Positions 27,178-35,765 of a stretch of 64,000 nt of DNA are shown here, in pieces. Source of the DNA: Paraburkholderia lycopersici (lineage in GTDB: Bacteria > Pseudomonadota > Gammaproteobacteria > Burkholderiales > Burkholderiaceae); contig NZ_FMYQ01000026.1 of assembly GCF_900096975.1 (NCBI RefSeq), forward strand, positions 1 through 64,000. Reading direction: 5' to 3'. Positions within the stretch are counted from its first letter, which is position 1. Each line of letters starts with the position of its first letter. Below the pieces are notes generated by a model. It worked only from the letters and a program-made list of their open reading frames with translations, searched no databases and was not told where the DNA came from. Made by a program: the position numbers and the translations under genes.

Positions 27178-28194
27178 ATGGCCACGTCCCTTGAAGACCT
27201 CCTGCCTCCCATCAGCGCCGACCAGCCCTGCGGCGTCAATCTCGAATACGATGCCGATTTTCACGCGCTCGAACAGGCCGCGACCGGCAAACCGGAACAG
27301 CAGTACGGCGGCATCATCATCGCCGCCGAGGCGCCGGACTGGCTGCTCGTCGAGCGGCTCGCCTCGGCGCTGCTCACGCGCACCAAGGATCTGCGGGTGA
27401 TGATCCATCTATGCCTTGCGTGGACTCATCTGAGGGACTTGCGCGGGTATCTCGACGGTTTGAATCTGCTCGAACAGACACTCACGCAATACGGTTCGCA
27501 GGTGTTCCCGCAGTTCGATATCGAAGGCGAGCCCGATCCGTATCTGCGGATCAATGCGCTTGCGGCACTCGGCGATCAGGCCGTGGTCGGCGAAGCAGTC
27601 CAGACCGCGATCATCGTCAGGACCACCGGCGGAGAAATTTCGCTGCGCGACGCGTGTGCCCTGCTCGACCGGAGCAGAAGCGAATGCCCGGGTTTTCCGG
27701 GAGGGCGGGCCCAACTGGTCGACGAGCTTTCGAAAACGGACCAGCCGGCCTGCCAGACGATTCGCGCACTCGCCAGCGGCATCGCCCGCCTGCGGGACAG
27801 CATCGTGCGAATGCTCGGCGAGGAGGGGTTGCCCGAGATGGGCCATCTGCTCAAATGCATGACGGCGCTTGCCGAAGTCGGCGCGCGCGTTGACGCGAAA
27901 AATGCCTCTGGCGAGTTCGATGCGGGGCCGTCCGGTCAGGCGCAAACATCTGGTTCAGCCGGTACGCCCGCGTTGCAGGATGGGCGAATTCGCTGTCGCG
28001 AAGAAGCGCTCGCAGCATTGAGACGGGTACAGGAATACTTCCGCGAGCACGAACCCGGCCATCCCGCGCCGTTGATGCTCGAACGCGTGCAGCGGGTTAT
28101 CGCCATGAATTTCCTGGAAATCCTGGAGGATCTTGCGCCGGACTGCCTGGGCCCAGTCAGGAATATTCTGGGGACTTCAGATCCCATTGCGTGA
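27178..28194 (+). CDS. tssA: Type VI cap/priming protein TssA (ImpA N-terminal)
   Basis: Starting at the ATG at 27178 (the frame extends upstream but inside tssM) gives 338 residues. LEDLLPPISADQPCGVNLEYD is the ImpA_N opening; the middle contains LRVMIHLCLAWTHLRDLRGYLDG and INALAALGDQAVVGEAV. The C terminus has ALAALRRVQEYFREHEPGHPAP and ends in the short helix typical of this TssA class. TssA primes sheath and tube assembly at the baseplate. It is the last gene of the type VI locus. Confidence 0.93.
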   Translation: MATSLEDLLPPISADQPCGVNLEYDADFHALEQAATGKPEQQYGGIIIAAEAPDWLLVERLASALLTRTKDLRVMIHLCLAWTHLRDLRGYLDGLNLLEQTLTQYGSQVFPQFDIEGEPDPYLRINALAALGDQAVVGEAVQTAIIVRTTGGEISLRDACALLDRSRSECPGFPGGRAQLVDELSKTDQPACQTIRALASGIARLRDSIVRMLGEEGLPEMGHLLKCMTALAEVGARVDAKNASGEFDAGPSGQAQTSGSAGTPALQDGRIRCREEALAALRRVQEYFREHEPGHPAPLMLERVQRVIAMNFLEILEDLAPDCLGPVRNILGTSDPIA

Positions 28195-28317
28195 CGGCAC
28201 TCGCACCGTGCCGGCATCGGCTCCTTATCCGGCGTCGCTCGCCGATACCCCCCAAATACGGGAAGCCGCGATTACGCAGCGTTTCCCGCCTTGTTGCGCC
28301 AGCAACGACCGCACCTT

Positions 28318-28971
28318 TCAGCCTTCGATACGCTCGCGCGTCACGCGCAACAACGCCGCCATCGCGCGGCTCGCGGCGCTCGCGTCACGACGCGCGATGG
28401 CTTCGTATACGGCCGTGTGGTCGGGCAGCGCTGCATTGAATACCTCGGCGCGCTTCGCGTTCACGCGCAACTGTCCTTCGAGCGTGCGCTCGATCAGCGT
28501 GCCGAGCGGCACCAGCAGTTCATTGCGGCAGGCGCCCAGTACGGCGAGATGAAAACGCAGGTCCGCACGCACCCATTCGTCGACGTTTCGCGCCGCTGCC
28601 ATCGCCCCATGCGCGCCGGCAAGCGACGCTAGCGAATCGGCATCGTGCGCGCTCGCCGCCAGCCCCGCCGCGAACGGCTCGATCATCTCGCGCATTTCCT
28701 GGAGCTTGAGCGCGAAAGCGAGCGGCGGCGCGACGCGCGCGTACCAGTCGAGCACATCGGCATCGAGCAGGTTCCAGGCGTCGCGCGCGCGCACCCGCGT
28801 GCCCACGCGCGGGCGCGACTCCACGAGCCCCTTCGAGGTGAGCGTCCGCAGCGCCTCGCGCAGCACCGTGCGGCTCACGTCGAAGGTTTCCATCAATTCG
28901 GCCTCGCGCGGCAGCACCGACGCGGGCGGATAGTCGCCGCGCAAGATCGCGCTGCCCAGTTCGTAAGCCAC
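28318..28971 (-). CDS. dgoR: GntR/FadR-family regulator, probable galactonate repressor DgoR
   Basis: The listed GTG start at 28971 gives 217 residues. The winged helix (REAELMETFDVSRTVLREAL, then LTSKGLVESRPRVGTRV) and FCD-type effector domain match FadR-subfamily regulators of sugar-acid genes. The frame is open upstream with IQRDLHGT preceding the GTG, and an AAGGAGA site at 29002-29008 is six bases before an ATT codon at 28995; the conserved first helix suggests translation really begins there. It is divergent from dgoD, which fits repression of galactonate use relieved by the substrate (known for DgoR; inferred here). Confidence 0.85.
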   Translation of the reverse strand: MAYELGSAILRGDYPPASVLPREAELMETFDVSRTVLREALRTLTSKGLVESRPRVGTRVRARDAWNLLDADVLDWYARVAPPLAFALKLQEMREMIEPFAAGLAASAHDADSLASLAGAHGAMAAARNVDEWVRADLRFHLAVLGACRNELLVPLGTLIERTLEGQLRVNAKRAEVFNAALPDHTAVYEAIARRDASAASRAMAALLRVTRERIEG

Positions 28972-29062
28972 CGTGCCGTGCAGGTCGCGTTGAATCGCCG
29001 TTCTCCTTCAGTTGTCGGGAATGCGTCCGGGCCCAGATACTGGGAACTCGCCATGAATAATA

Positions 29063-29072
29063 CTATTAATAG
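29063..29072. promoter_or_regulatory. Palindrome ctattaatag, candidate DgoR operator
   Basis: A perfect 10-bp palindrome (ctattaatag) sits in the AT-rich part of the divergent dgoR/dgoD gap. GntR/FadR dimers bind short palindromes in such positions. No binding data; it could also be part of a promoter. Confidence 0.4.
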
Positions 29073-29148
29073 CACTTAAAGGCGATTTTTGCAGTAGCAT
29101 GTGCGCTTGAAGACGTGCTGTTCGCGCACCGTCCTGCCGTTCCGCTTC

Positions 29149-29192
29149 GCATGGATGGGACCCCGCGCTAAAGCGCCAAATCCCGTCGACAG
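29149..29192 (-). repeat. Dispersed hairpin repeat copy in the dgoD leader
   Basis: On the minus strand it reads ctgtcgac, GGGA, ttt, GGCGC, ttta, GCGC, gggg, TCCC: an outer GGGA/TCCC stem and inner GCGC/GCGC stem around the TTTA loop. It is the same family as the three tandem copies at 34518-34660, with a different but paired outer stem. It ends at the ribosome-binding site of dgoD and could affect its translation. Confidence 0.65.
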
Positions 29193-29202
29193 GAGACTCC
29201 GC

Positions 29203-30351
29203 ATGAAAATCACCAGGCTCGAAACCTTCGTCGTCCCGCCGCGCTGGCTCTTTCTGAAGATCGAAACCGACGAGGGCATCATCGGCTGGGGCGAACCGGT
29301 CGTCGAAGGCCGCGCGCATACGGTCGCCGCCGCCGTCGATGAACTCGCCGACTACCTGATCGGCAAGGACCCGCTGCTCATCGAAGACCACTGGCAGGTC
29401 ATGTACCGCGCGGGCTTCTACCGCGGCGGCCCGATTTCGATGAGCGCCATTGCCGGCGTCGACCAGGCGCTCTGGGACATTAAAGGCAAGCATCACGGCG
29501 TGCCCGTTCATGCGCTGCTGGGCGGCCAGGTGCGCGACAGGATCAAGGTCTATTCGTGGATCGGCGGTGACCGCCCGAGCGACGTCGCCAACAACGCGCG
29601 CGCCGTGGTCGAGCGCGGCTTCAAGGCCGTGAAAATGAACGGCTCGGAAGAACTGCAGATCATCGACACCTTCGACAAGGTCCAGGGCGTCATCAACAAC
29701 GTCGCGGCGGTGCGCGAGGCCGTGGGGCCGAACGTCGGCATCGGCGTGGATTTCCATGGCCGCGTGCACAAGCCGATGGCCAAGGTGCTCGCCAAAGAGC
29801 TCGATCCGTTCAAGCTGATGTTCATCGAGGAGCCGGTGCTCTCCGAGAACGTCGAAGCGCTGCGCGACATCGTCAACCAGACGAGCACGCCGATCGCGCT
29901 GGGCGAGCGGCTCTACTCGCGCTGGGACTTCAAGCACATTCTCGCGGGCGGCTACGTGGACATCATCCAGCCCGACGCCTCGCACGCCGGCGGCATCACC
30001 GAATGCCGCAAGATCGCCGCGATGGCCGAAGCCTACGACGTCGCGCTCGCGCTGCACTGCCCGCTCGGGCCGATCGCGCTCGCAACGTGTCTGCAAATCG
30101 ACGCGGTGAGCTACAACGCGTTCATCCAGGAGCAAAGCCTCGGCATCCATTACAACAAGGGCAACGACTTGCTCGACTACATCAGGAATCCCGACGTTTT
30201 CAGGTACGAGGACGGCTTCGTCTCGATTCCGCAGGGCCCGGGCCTCGGCATCGACGTGAACGAAGAGAAGGTGCGCGAGATGGCGAAGACGGGCCACCGC
30301 TGGCGCAATCCGGTGTGGCGTCACGAGGACGGCAGCGTCGCCGAATGGTGA
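29203..30351 (+). CDS. dgoD: D-galactonate dehydratase DgoD
   Basis: The ATG at 29203 follows AGGAGA and gives 382 residues, the usual DgoD length. It is an enolase-superfamily enzyme converting D-galactonate to 2-keto-3-deoxygalactonate. Metal ligands are in GVDFHGR (Asp; the His acts in catalysis), FIEEPV (Glu) and IALGERL (Glu); LHCPLGPIALA and the GHRWRNPVWRHEDGSVAEW end are typical. It is divergent from a FadR-type regulator. No transporter or aldolase gene for the rest of the pathway is adjacent. Confidence 0.94.
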   Translation: MKITRLETFVVPPRWLFLKIETDEGIIGWGEPVVEGRAHTVAAAVDELADYLIGKDPLLIEDHWQVMYRAGFYRGGPISMSAIAGVDQALWDIKGKHHGVPVHALLGGQVRDRIKVYSWIGGDRPSDVANNARAVVERGFKAVKMNGSEELQIIDTFDKVQGVINNVAAVREAVGPNVGIGVDFHGRVHKPMAKVLAKELDPFKLMFIEEPVLSENVEALRDIVNQTSTPIALGERLYSRWDFKHILAGGYVDIIQPDASHAGGITECRKIAAMAEAYDVALALHCPLGPIALATCLQIDAVSYNAFIQEQSLGIHYNKGNDLLDYIRNPDVFRYEDGFVSIPQGPGLGIDVNEEKVREMAKTGHRWRNPVWRHEDGSVAEW

Positions 30352-30362
30352 TGCGGGCTTGA

Positions 30363-30385
30363 ACGCCCGAGCGCGCGGCGGGCGT
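30363..30385. terminator. Weak hairpin after dgoD
   Basis: acgcccg and cgggcgt form a perfect 7-bp stem around a GC-rich loop 11 bases after the dgoD stop. There is no T-run, so intrinsic termination would be weak. Confidence 0.35.
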
Positions 30386-30613
30386 CACATGAAGCCGCGC
30401 ATTTCAGCGGCGTAACGTTTCGCCCCTGGATGCGCGCTTCACGGCGCCCGGTGCGGACGGCTTATGTCGTTTGCGCACACAGTCAACTCATGCATAGCCG
30501 CGCCGATCAAGGCGCGCCCGCCGCCGAGCGCGTAATGCGGCCGCCAGCGTCGCCCACTGGCCTGCTACTTGCTGGGTCCCCTGCAAACCATCGATTGCCT
30601 TGCAAGGGACTCC

Positions 30614-30913
30614 ATGGACGCGTCGCTTCCCGAGTATCTCGTCCGCGAACAGGCCGCTGTGGGCGCGCTCGTCGCGTTCGGCTTCCTGCGCGTGCTCGCC
30701 GCCGCCATCGCCTTCGCGCGCGGGTGGCGCATTGCCCTCGTGGAGTACGCCGGAATCGGCGCCGCGGCGCTGTGGTGCGCGCCGCAACTGGCTATGCTGA
30801 TCCAGGACGCCGCGTCGGCGGCGGCGCTCGCGGAACTCGAAGGCAAGGTCGTGGGCAGCGCGATCGCCCTCTTCTTCTCGCCGATCCTCAGCCACCTGCT
30901 CGGCTACGAGTGA
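30614..30913 (+). CDS. Small membrane protein, unknown function
   Basis: The ATG at 30614 follows an AAGGGA site and gives 99 residues. Two or three hydrophobic segments are visible: AAVGALVAFGFLRVLAAAIAF, VEYAGIGAAALWCAPQLAML and GSAIALFFSPILSHLLG, with a short soluble loop of Ala and Glu between. The size and layout resemble phage holins or small inner-membrane proteins, but I recognise no family. It stands alone between dgoD and copD. Confidence 0.5.
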   Translation: MDASLPEYLVREQAAVGALVAFGFLRVLAAAIAFARGWRIALVEYAGIGAAALWCAPQLAMLIQDAASAAALAELEGKVVGSAIALFFSPILSHLLGYE

Positions 30914-30947
30914 GCGCCTGCACGCAGCGGGCGCCATCGACGATGTT

Positions 30948-31874
30948 TCAGCCCTGCAACACGTAACCCGGCACGCTGTGCGCGAGCGCCGCCGCGGCCA
31001 CCAGCACGCCGATCATCACGATCGCTTCGAGATGGATCACATGAGCGAAGCGGCGCGCCGCCGCCGTGGAGGCCGCGCGCCGCAGCTCGGGCATCGCCAC
31101 GAGCCGGTTGAAGCCGCCGAGCGCAAGCGCCAGCGCGACGAGCACGGCCTTCAGCAACAGCACGCGGCCCCAGTTGCTGCCCACGATGGCGTCGAGGGAG
31201 CCGCCGCTGCCGCGCACGGCGTCGAACACGCCCGTCGCGATCACGAAGCCTACCGCGAATAGCGCCACGTTCGAGACCTGGCCCGCCGTGCGGATCAGCA
31301 CGCCGCGCGCGGTCGATGCGCCGAGCGCCGGCAGCACGGCGAGCCCCCCGGCCATCACGATGCCGCTCCACGCGCTGGTGCTCAGCAAATGCAACGTATG
31401 GAGGCCGAGCGCGGCCGAGGCGAAGCCCGAGTCGGCTGCATGGCCGAGGCCCGCGCGTCCCGCCGCGACGGCGACGAGCGCGAGCCACAGCACGCCGTCG
31501 CGCGCCACGCTCGACGCCGCGAACGCGCAGCCGAGCAGTACGAACGCGCCCGCGAATGCGACAGACCATGCGTGGCCCACGTGCGTTTGCGAAAGCACCG
31601 TGCCCACCACGCCGAACGCGCCGGGCAACGGCTCGCCGCTGATCGACGCGCTTTCGTAAAGCATCCACATGAACAGCGCGACGACGAGCACGAGCGCCGA
31701 CGCACGCAGCGAGCGTTGCGCGCGCAGCCATGCGAGGCGCGCCGGCGCGACGGCCGTGCGGCCGTCCTTGTCGAGCCACGCGCCATAGAACGCCGAGCCG
31801 AGCGCGAATGCGTACGCAACGTTGACGATGGCCGCCATGGCGACCTGCCCGATCCAGAGCCAGTCAGCTTTCAT
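30948..31874 (-). CDS. copD: CopD-family copper resistance membrane protein
   Basis: 308 residues, almost entirely hydrophobic with about eight membrane spans. LSQTHVGHAWSVAFAGAF, LGLHTLHLLSTSAWSGIVMAGG and MPELRRAASTAA match CopD/PcoD, which is thought to move copper across the inner membrane. Conserved His residues lie in the H-x-x-H-type loops. No copC is next to it, so it is an orphan copy; the substrate is inferred. Confidence 0.85.
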   Translation of the reverse strand: MKADWLWIGQVAMAAIVNVAYAFALGSAFYGAWLDKDGRTAVAPARLAWLRAQRSLRASALVLVVALFMWMLYESASISGEPLPGAFGVVGTVLSQTHVGHAWSVAFAGAFVLLGCAFAASSVARDGVLWLALVAVAAGRAGLGHAADSGFASAALGLHTLHLLSTSAWSGIVMAGGLAVLPALGASTARGVLIRTAGQVSNVALFAVGFVIATGVFDAVRGSGGSLDAIVGSNWGRVLLLKAVLVALALALGGFNRLVAMPELRRAASTAAARRFAHVIHLEAIVMIGVLVAAAALAHSVPGYVLQG

Positions 31875-32421
31875 CGGACCTCGCCCTCCCCCGGACGGCG
31901 GTTTGCGCGAACGTCACGCGAAGAACAAAGGCGGCCTTGCAGCAACGCCAGGCAAATTGCAATTGGAATCATCGAGACGGGTGGCAAGGAAACAACATGA
32001 AAACGGCAGCGGGACGCACGCGCGTCCCGCAAGGGTGCCTGCTTCGATAGGCGCCGCGCCATTCGGTTCAACGCGTACTCACTGCAAGCCCGCCGGAACA
32101 CGCGCGAAGTGAACGCCGCCCGCCTCATGCGCGCGGCATCAAGCTCCCCGCGAGTGTGGCGCGGGTGCGGGACAACCCCGTGTCACCGTTTGGCGAACAG
32201 GTGCAGAATCATAACCGGCAACGCTGCGGCGATCGGACACAAACGTGATGTGAAGGCGCATCGAGGGTATCGCCGGCGCGCACGGCGCATGTGGCAAATG
32301 GTCACTGTCAGTGCCGGATGATAGAATCTGCTGCGTCGCCGCAGCGCGCACGGTCGTCTGCTTTCATCGCGCGCAGCCTGCAAGCCGGGCCGTTCGAAGC
32401 CTGGTCAGGTCCACGATAAAG
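31875..32421. other. Gap between copD and the cytochrome operon
   Basis: About 545 bases between divergent genes. Frames here are Arg-rich shadows without ribosome sites. The right end holds a good promoter candidate for the cytochrome genes (listed separately). Nothing else was recognised. Confidence 0.4.
32299..32327 (+). promoter_or_regulatory. Candidate sigma-70 promoter for the cytochrome genes
   Basis: TGGTCA at 32299-32304, a 17-base spacer and TAGAAT at 32322-32327 match the -35 and -10 boxes at 4 and 5 of 6 positions. Transcription would start near 32334 and leave a leader of about 90 bases. Confidence 0.45.
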
Positions 32422-33189
32422 ATGGAGTTACGCGTGTCCCCAAGACGTATCTTCCGACCGCTCATTCCGCTCGTCGCACCTCTGGGAGCAGCACTTTTGC
32501 TCGGAGCGACCGGCGTTCTCGGCGCTGCACATGCCCAGACAGCGGCATCGGCCCCGCAGCCCAAAGCCCCCGACACCATAGCAGCACGCGTGCAGGGTTG
32601 CACCGCGTGCCACGGCGCGCACGGCCAGGGCACCGACAACGACTACTTCCCGCGTCTCGCCGGCAAACCGGCCGAGTACCTGTTCAACCAGCTAATGAAC
32701 TTCCGCGAGGGTCGCCGCAAGTACCCTCCGATGAATTATCTGGTCACCTATCTCTCCGACGACTACCTGCACGAGATCGCCACGTTCTTCTCGCAGCAGC
32801 GGCCGCCCTACCCGCCGCCCGCGAAGCCTTCGGTCGGCGGCGACACGCTCGCGCGCGGCCAGCAAATCGTCCTGCACGGCGATCCGGCCAAACAGGTGCC
32901 CGCCTGCGCGGCCTGCCACGGCGCGAAGCTCACCGGCATGGAGCCTGCGATTCCGGGCCTCGTCGGTTTGCATTCGGACTACATCAGCGCGCAGATCGGC
33001 GCCTGGCGCTCGGGCTCGCGGCATGCGAAGGCGCCCGACTGCATGCACGAGGTCGCCACGCGCCTCACCGACGAAGACGTGAACGCGGTCGCGGCCTGGC
33101 TCTCCACGCAGAGCGCGCCGCAGAACCCCGTGCCGGCGCCGGCTGGCTCGTTGAAGACGCCGCTTGCATGCGGCAGCGAACCGCAATAA
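32422..33189 (+). CDS. Di-haem c-type cytochrome
   Basis: 255 residues with a Sec signal (LVAPLGAALLLGATGVLGAAHAQ). Two haem-binding motifs are seen: CTACH starting near Cys60 and CAACH near Cys162, each followed by a class I cytochrome c fold (YFPRLAGKPAEYLFNQLMNF and a GLHSDYISAQI-type copy). This is the cytochrome c4/c553-like family of periplasmic electron carriers. The next gene, a tri-haem cytochrome, begins 22 bases after its stop, so both are one operon. Confidence 0.88.
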   Translation: MELRVSPRRIFRPLIPLVAPLGAALLLGATGVLGAAHAQTAASAPQPKAPDTIAARVQGCTACHGAHGQGTDNDYFPRLAGKPAEYLFNQLMNFREGRRKYPPMNYLVTYLSDDYLHEIATFFSQQRPPYPPPAKPSVGGDTLARGQQIVLHGDPAKQVPACAACHGAKLTGMEPAIPGLVGLHSDYISAQIGAWRSGSRHAKAPDCMHEVATRLTDEDVNAVAAWLSTQSAPQNPVPAPAGSLKTPLACGSEPQ

Positions 33190-33211
33190 GGCGCCGGGGG
33201 AGACAGCCAAT

Positions 33212-34507
33212 ATGAACCGCAAGTCCCTGTTCGCACTTTCCGCCGTCGTCGTGGCCGCCGCCGCGGCTCTCGTGCCGGTGCTCTGGTCGGGCACCGACTA
33301 TCTGCACAACGGCGCCGCGCAAGCCGCGACGCCCGCCGACCAGGCCGATCTCATCAAGAAAGGCGAGTATCTCGCCCGCGCCGGCGACTGCATCGCGTGC
33401 CACACCGTGCGCGGCGGCCAGATGTTCGCGGGCGGCCTGCCGATGGCCACGCCCTTCGGCACGCTCTACACGCCCAACATCACGCCCGACGACCAGTACG
33501 GCATCGGCAAGTGGAGCGCCGACGACTTCTATCGCGCCATGCACACGGGCCGCTCGAAGGACGGCAGCCTGCTCTATCCGGCGTTCCCGTTCGCGAGCTA
33601 CACGAAGGTCACGCGCGCCGACTCCGACGCGATCTACGCCTACCTGCGCTCGGTCCCGCCCGTGAACGTGCCCAGCCGTCCGCACGAGCTCAAGTTCCCG
33701 TTCAACAACCGGAACCTGCTGATCGGCTGGCGCACGCTGTTCTTCCGCGAAGGCGACTACAAGGCCGACCCGACCAAGTCGGTCGAATGGAACCGCGGCG
33801 CGTATCTCGTGGAAGGCCTTGGCCACTGCGGCATGTGCCACACGTCGATCAACGCCGTGGGCGGCCCGGTCAACTCGGCGGCCTTCGCGGGCGGCCTGAT
33901 CCCGCTGCAGAACTGGTACGCGCCCTCGCTCACGGGCAGCGAAGGCGGCCTTGGCGACTGGGACATCCGGGACATCGCGAGCCTGCTGAAGACCGGCGTT
34001 TCCGAGCGCGGCGCCGTGTTCGGTCCGATGGCGGACGTCATCCACAACAGTCTGCAATATCTCTCGGACGACGATATTCACGCGATGGCCTCGTACCTGA
34101 AGACCATTCCGCAGAAGAAGGAAGCGCCCGAGACGATGCAGATGGAAACGTCGGAAGCGTTCGGTGGCGAACTCTTGCAACAAGGTCAGAAGATCTACCA
34201 TGACCAGTGTGCGAAGTGTCACGCGGACAACGGTCTCGGCATGCCGCCGAACTTCCCGCCCCTTGCGAACAACCAGTCGATCCAGATGCATTCGGCCGTG
34301 AACCCGATCCGCATGGTGCTCAACGGCGGCTATCCGCCGAGCACCGGGGGCAACCCGCGCCCGTACGGCATGCCGCCGTTCGCGCAGTCGCTCTCGAACC
34401 AGGAGGTCGCGGCGGTCGTCACGTTCATCCGTATGTCCTGGGGCAACAAGGGCACGCCGGTTTCGCCGCAGCAGGTTGCGGATCTGCGCTCGTCGCCGCT
34501 CGACTGA
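33212..34507 (+). CDS. Tri-haem cytochrome c, dehydrogenase-subunit type
   Basis: The ATG at 33212 follows GGGGGAGA and gives 431 residues. A signal or anchor segment (ALSAVVVAAAAALVPVLW) comes first. Haem motifs are CIACH (Cys60), CGMCH (Cys206) and CAKCH (Cys333). The pattern GEYLARAGDC, GGLPMATPFGTLYTPNITPD and LKFPFNNRNLLIGWR is that of cytochrome subunits of membrane alcohol, sorbitol or gluconate dehydrogenases. No flavin or PQQ dehydrogenase is adjacent, so its electron donor is unknown. Hairpin repeats follow the stop. Confidence 0.88.
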   Translation: MNRKSLFALSAVVVAAAAALVPVLWSGTDYLHNGAAQAATPADQADLIKKGEYLARAGDCIACHTVRGGQMFAGGLPMATPFGTLYTPNITPDDQYGIGKWSADDFYRAMHTGRSKDGSLLYPAFPFASYTKVTRADSDAIYAYLRSVPPVNVPSRPHELKFPFNNRNLLIGWRTLFFREGDYKADPTKSVEWNRGAYLVEGLGHCGMCHTSINAVGGPVNSAAFAGGLIPLQNWYAPSLTGSEGGLGDWDIRDIASLLKTGVSERGAVFGPMADVIHNSLQYLSDDDIHAMASYLKTIPQKKEAPETMQMETSEAFGGELLQQGQKIYHDQCAKCHADNGLGMPPNFPPLANNQSIQMHSAVNPIRMVLNGGYPPSTGGNPRPYGMPPFAQSLSNQEVAAVVTFIRMSWGNKGTPVSPQQVADLRSSPLD

Positions 34508-34517
34508 CGCTCGTTTT

Positions 34518-34660
34518 GTCGACCAGAGTTGGCGCTTTAGCGCTTACTCTGGTCCCATGCAGGGCTGTCGACCAGAGTTGGCGCTTTAGCGCTTGCTCTG
34601 GTCCCATGCAGAGCTGCCGGCCGCCGTTAGGGCTTTAGCCCGTGCGACGGTTCCATGCAG
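34518..34660 (+). repeat. Three tandem hairpin repeats, 49-base period
   Basis: Copies begin at 34518, 34567 and 34616. Copies 1 and 2 read gtcgACCAGAG, ttGGCGC, TTTA, GCGC, t, then CTCTGGT and cccatgcag. Copy 3 keeps the GGC/TTTA/GCC core and ccatgcag tail but exchanges the stem to ccgccgtt...gcgacgg, still paired. Paired changes suggest the RNA or DNA hairpin is selected. The position just after the tri-haem cytochrome stop suggests a transcript end or stability role. Confidence 0.75.
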
Positions 34661-34889
34661 GCCGTTACTGCTATAGTGGCGTCTGCCTGACCAGGGCGCA
34701 GTCCGCAGGGAACGCGGGCTGCGCCCTTCGCCATTTGGCGACGGCCCGCGCGATGAAGGCGGTTCCGTGGCCCGTCGGCATGGTTTTGAACGCTGAGATT
34801 GAGCACTGTGGTTGAGCACTGCGCCACGCCGGCGGGAACGATGTTCCGCCAGCGCGCGCTGCGGGCAAGAAGAACAAGGAGTGGTCGTC

Positions 34890-35510
34890 ATGCACGCCGG
34901 TGAGCGTCTGAACAGCATTACTCACCTCGTGGGCGCGATGTTGTCGGTAGCGGGGCTGGTTTCGCTCGTGACGCTCGCGGCGCTGGATCACGACGCGTAC
35001 AAGGTCGTGAGCTTCGCCGTTTACGGCGCGATGTTGTGTGCGTTGTACACAATCTCGACGCTGTATCACGGCGTGCGGGGTGTCCGTCTGAAGGCCGTGC
35101 TGCAGAAGTGCGACCATGCGGCGATCTATCTGCTGATCGCGGGAAGCTATACTCCGTTCACACTCGTGACGCTGCGCGGACCTTGGGGCTGGTCGCTCTT
35201 CGGCGTGAGCTGGGGGCTCGCGGCCCTGGGCATCGCGCAGGAACTCACGCTCGGGCGGCGCACGAGGGCGCTCTCGATGGTGCTCTACGTGGTGATGGGC
35301 TGGCTCGCGGTGGTTGCGGTTCGCCCGCTCGTCGACGCCTTGCCGCCGGGCGGAACGGCGTGGCTGCTGGCCGGCGGCGTCATTTACAGCGCCGGCATTT
35401 ATTTTTTCGTCAATGACGAACGCATCCGGCACGGACATGGAATCTGGCATCTGTTCGTGCTCGCCGGGAGCGTTTGTCAATTCGTGAGCGTCGCGCGCTA
35501 TGTCGCGTGA
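34890..35510 (+). CDS. Haemolysin III family membrane protein (TrhA-like)
   Basis: Starting at the ATG at 34890 after AAGGAG gives 206 residues. Seven hydrophobic spans are seen. Diagnostic residues: ERLNSITHLVGA with the first His, STLYHGVRG, KCDHAAIYLLIAGSYTPF and RHGHGIWHLFVLAGS with the C-terminal His pair. The family shares the PAQR fold and a zinc site; bacterial TrhA members are linked to membrane homeostasis rather than haemolysis. Confidence 0.9.
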   Translation: MHAGERLNSITHLVGAMLSVAGLVSLVTLAALDHDAYKVVSFAVYGAMLCALYTISTLYHGVRGVRLKAVLQKCDHAAIYLLIAGSYTPFTLVTLRGPWGWSLFGVSWGLAALGIAQELTLGRRTRALSMVLYVVMGWLAVVAVRPLVDALPPGGTAWLLAGGVIYSAGIYFFVNDERIRHGHGIWHLFVLAGSVCQFVSVARYVA

Positions 35511-35765
35511 CGCGTCAATGCGAAGCCATCGCACGGTCGCCGCAGTGTTCGCGGCCACGCGATGCAACTTAACGCCAGACGACGTGTCTTGATAGACCGT
35601 CCGTTCCATGAAGAAGACGCGGCGTGCGCACTGGCGCGCCGTCCGAACAACGCGAAGAAGCGGCAACGCCTGGCGCATGCGCCCCCGGCAACACCGCTTT
35701 GGCGGCGCAACGCGCCCTCCGGCCCGCGCAGCAAAGCCCGCGCTACTGCAATACAACAGGTCTTT

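Noticed and set aside
34518..34660. Possible CRISPR-like array (regular 49-base spacing)
   Set aside because: Copies are contiguous hairpins without unique spacers and only three in number.
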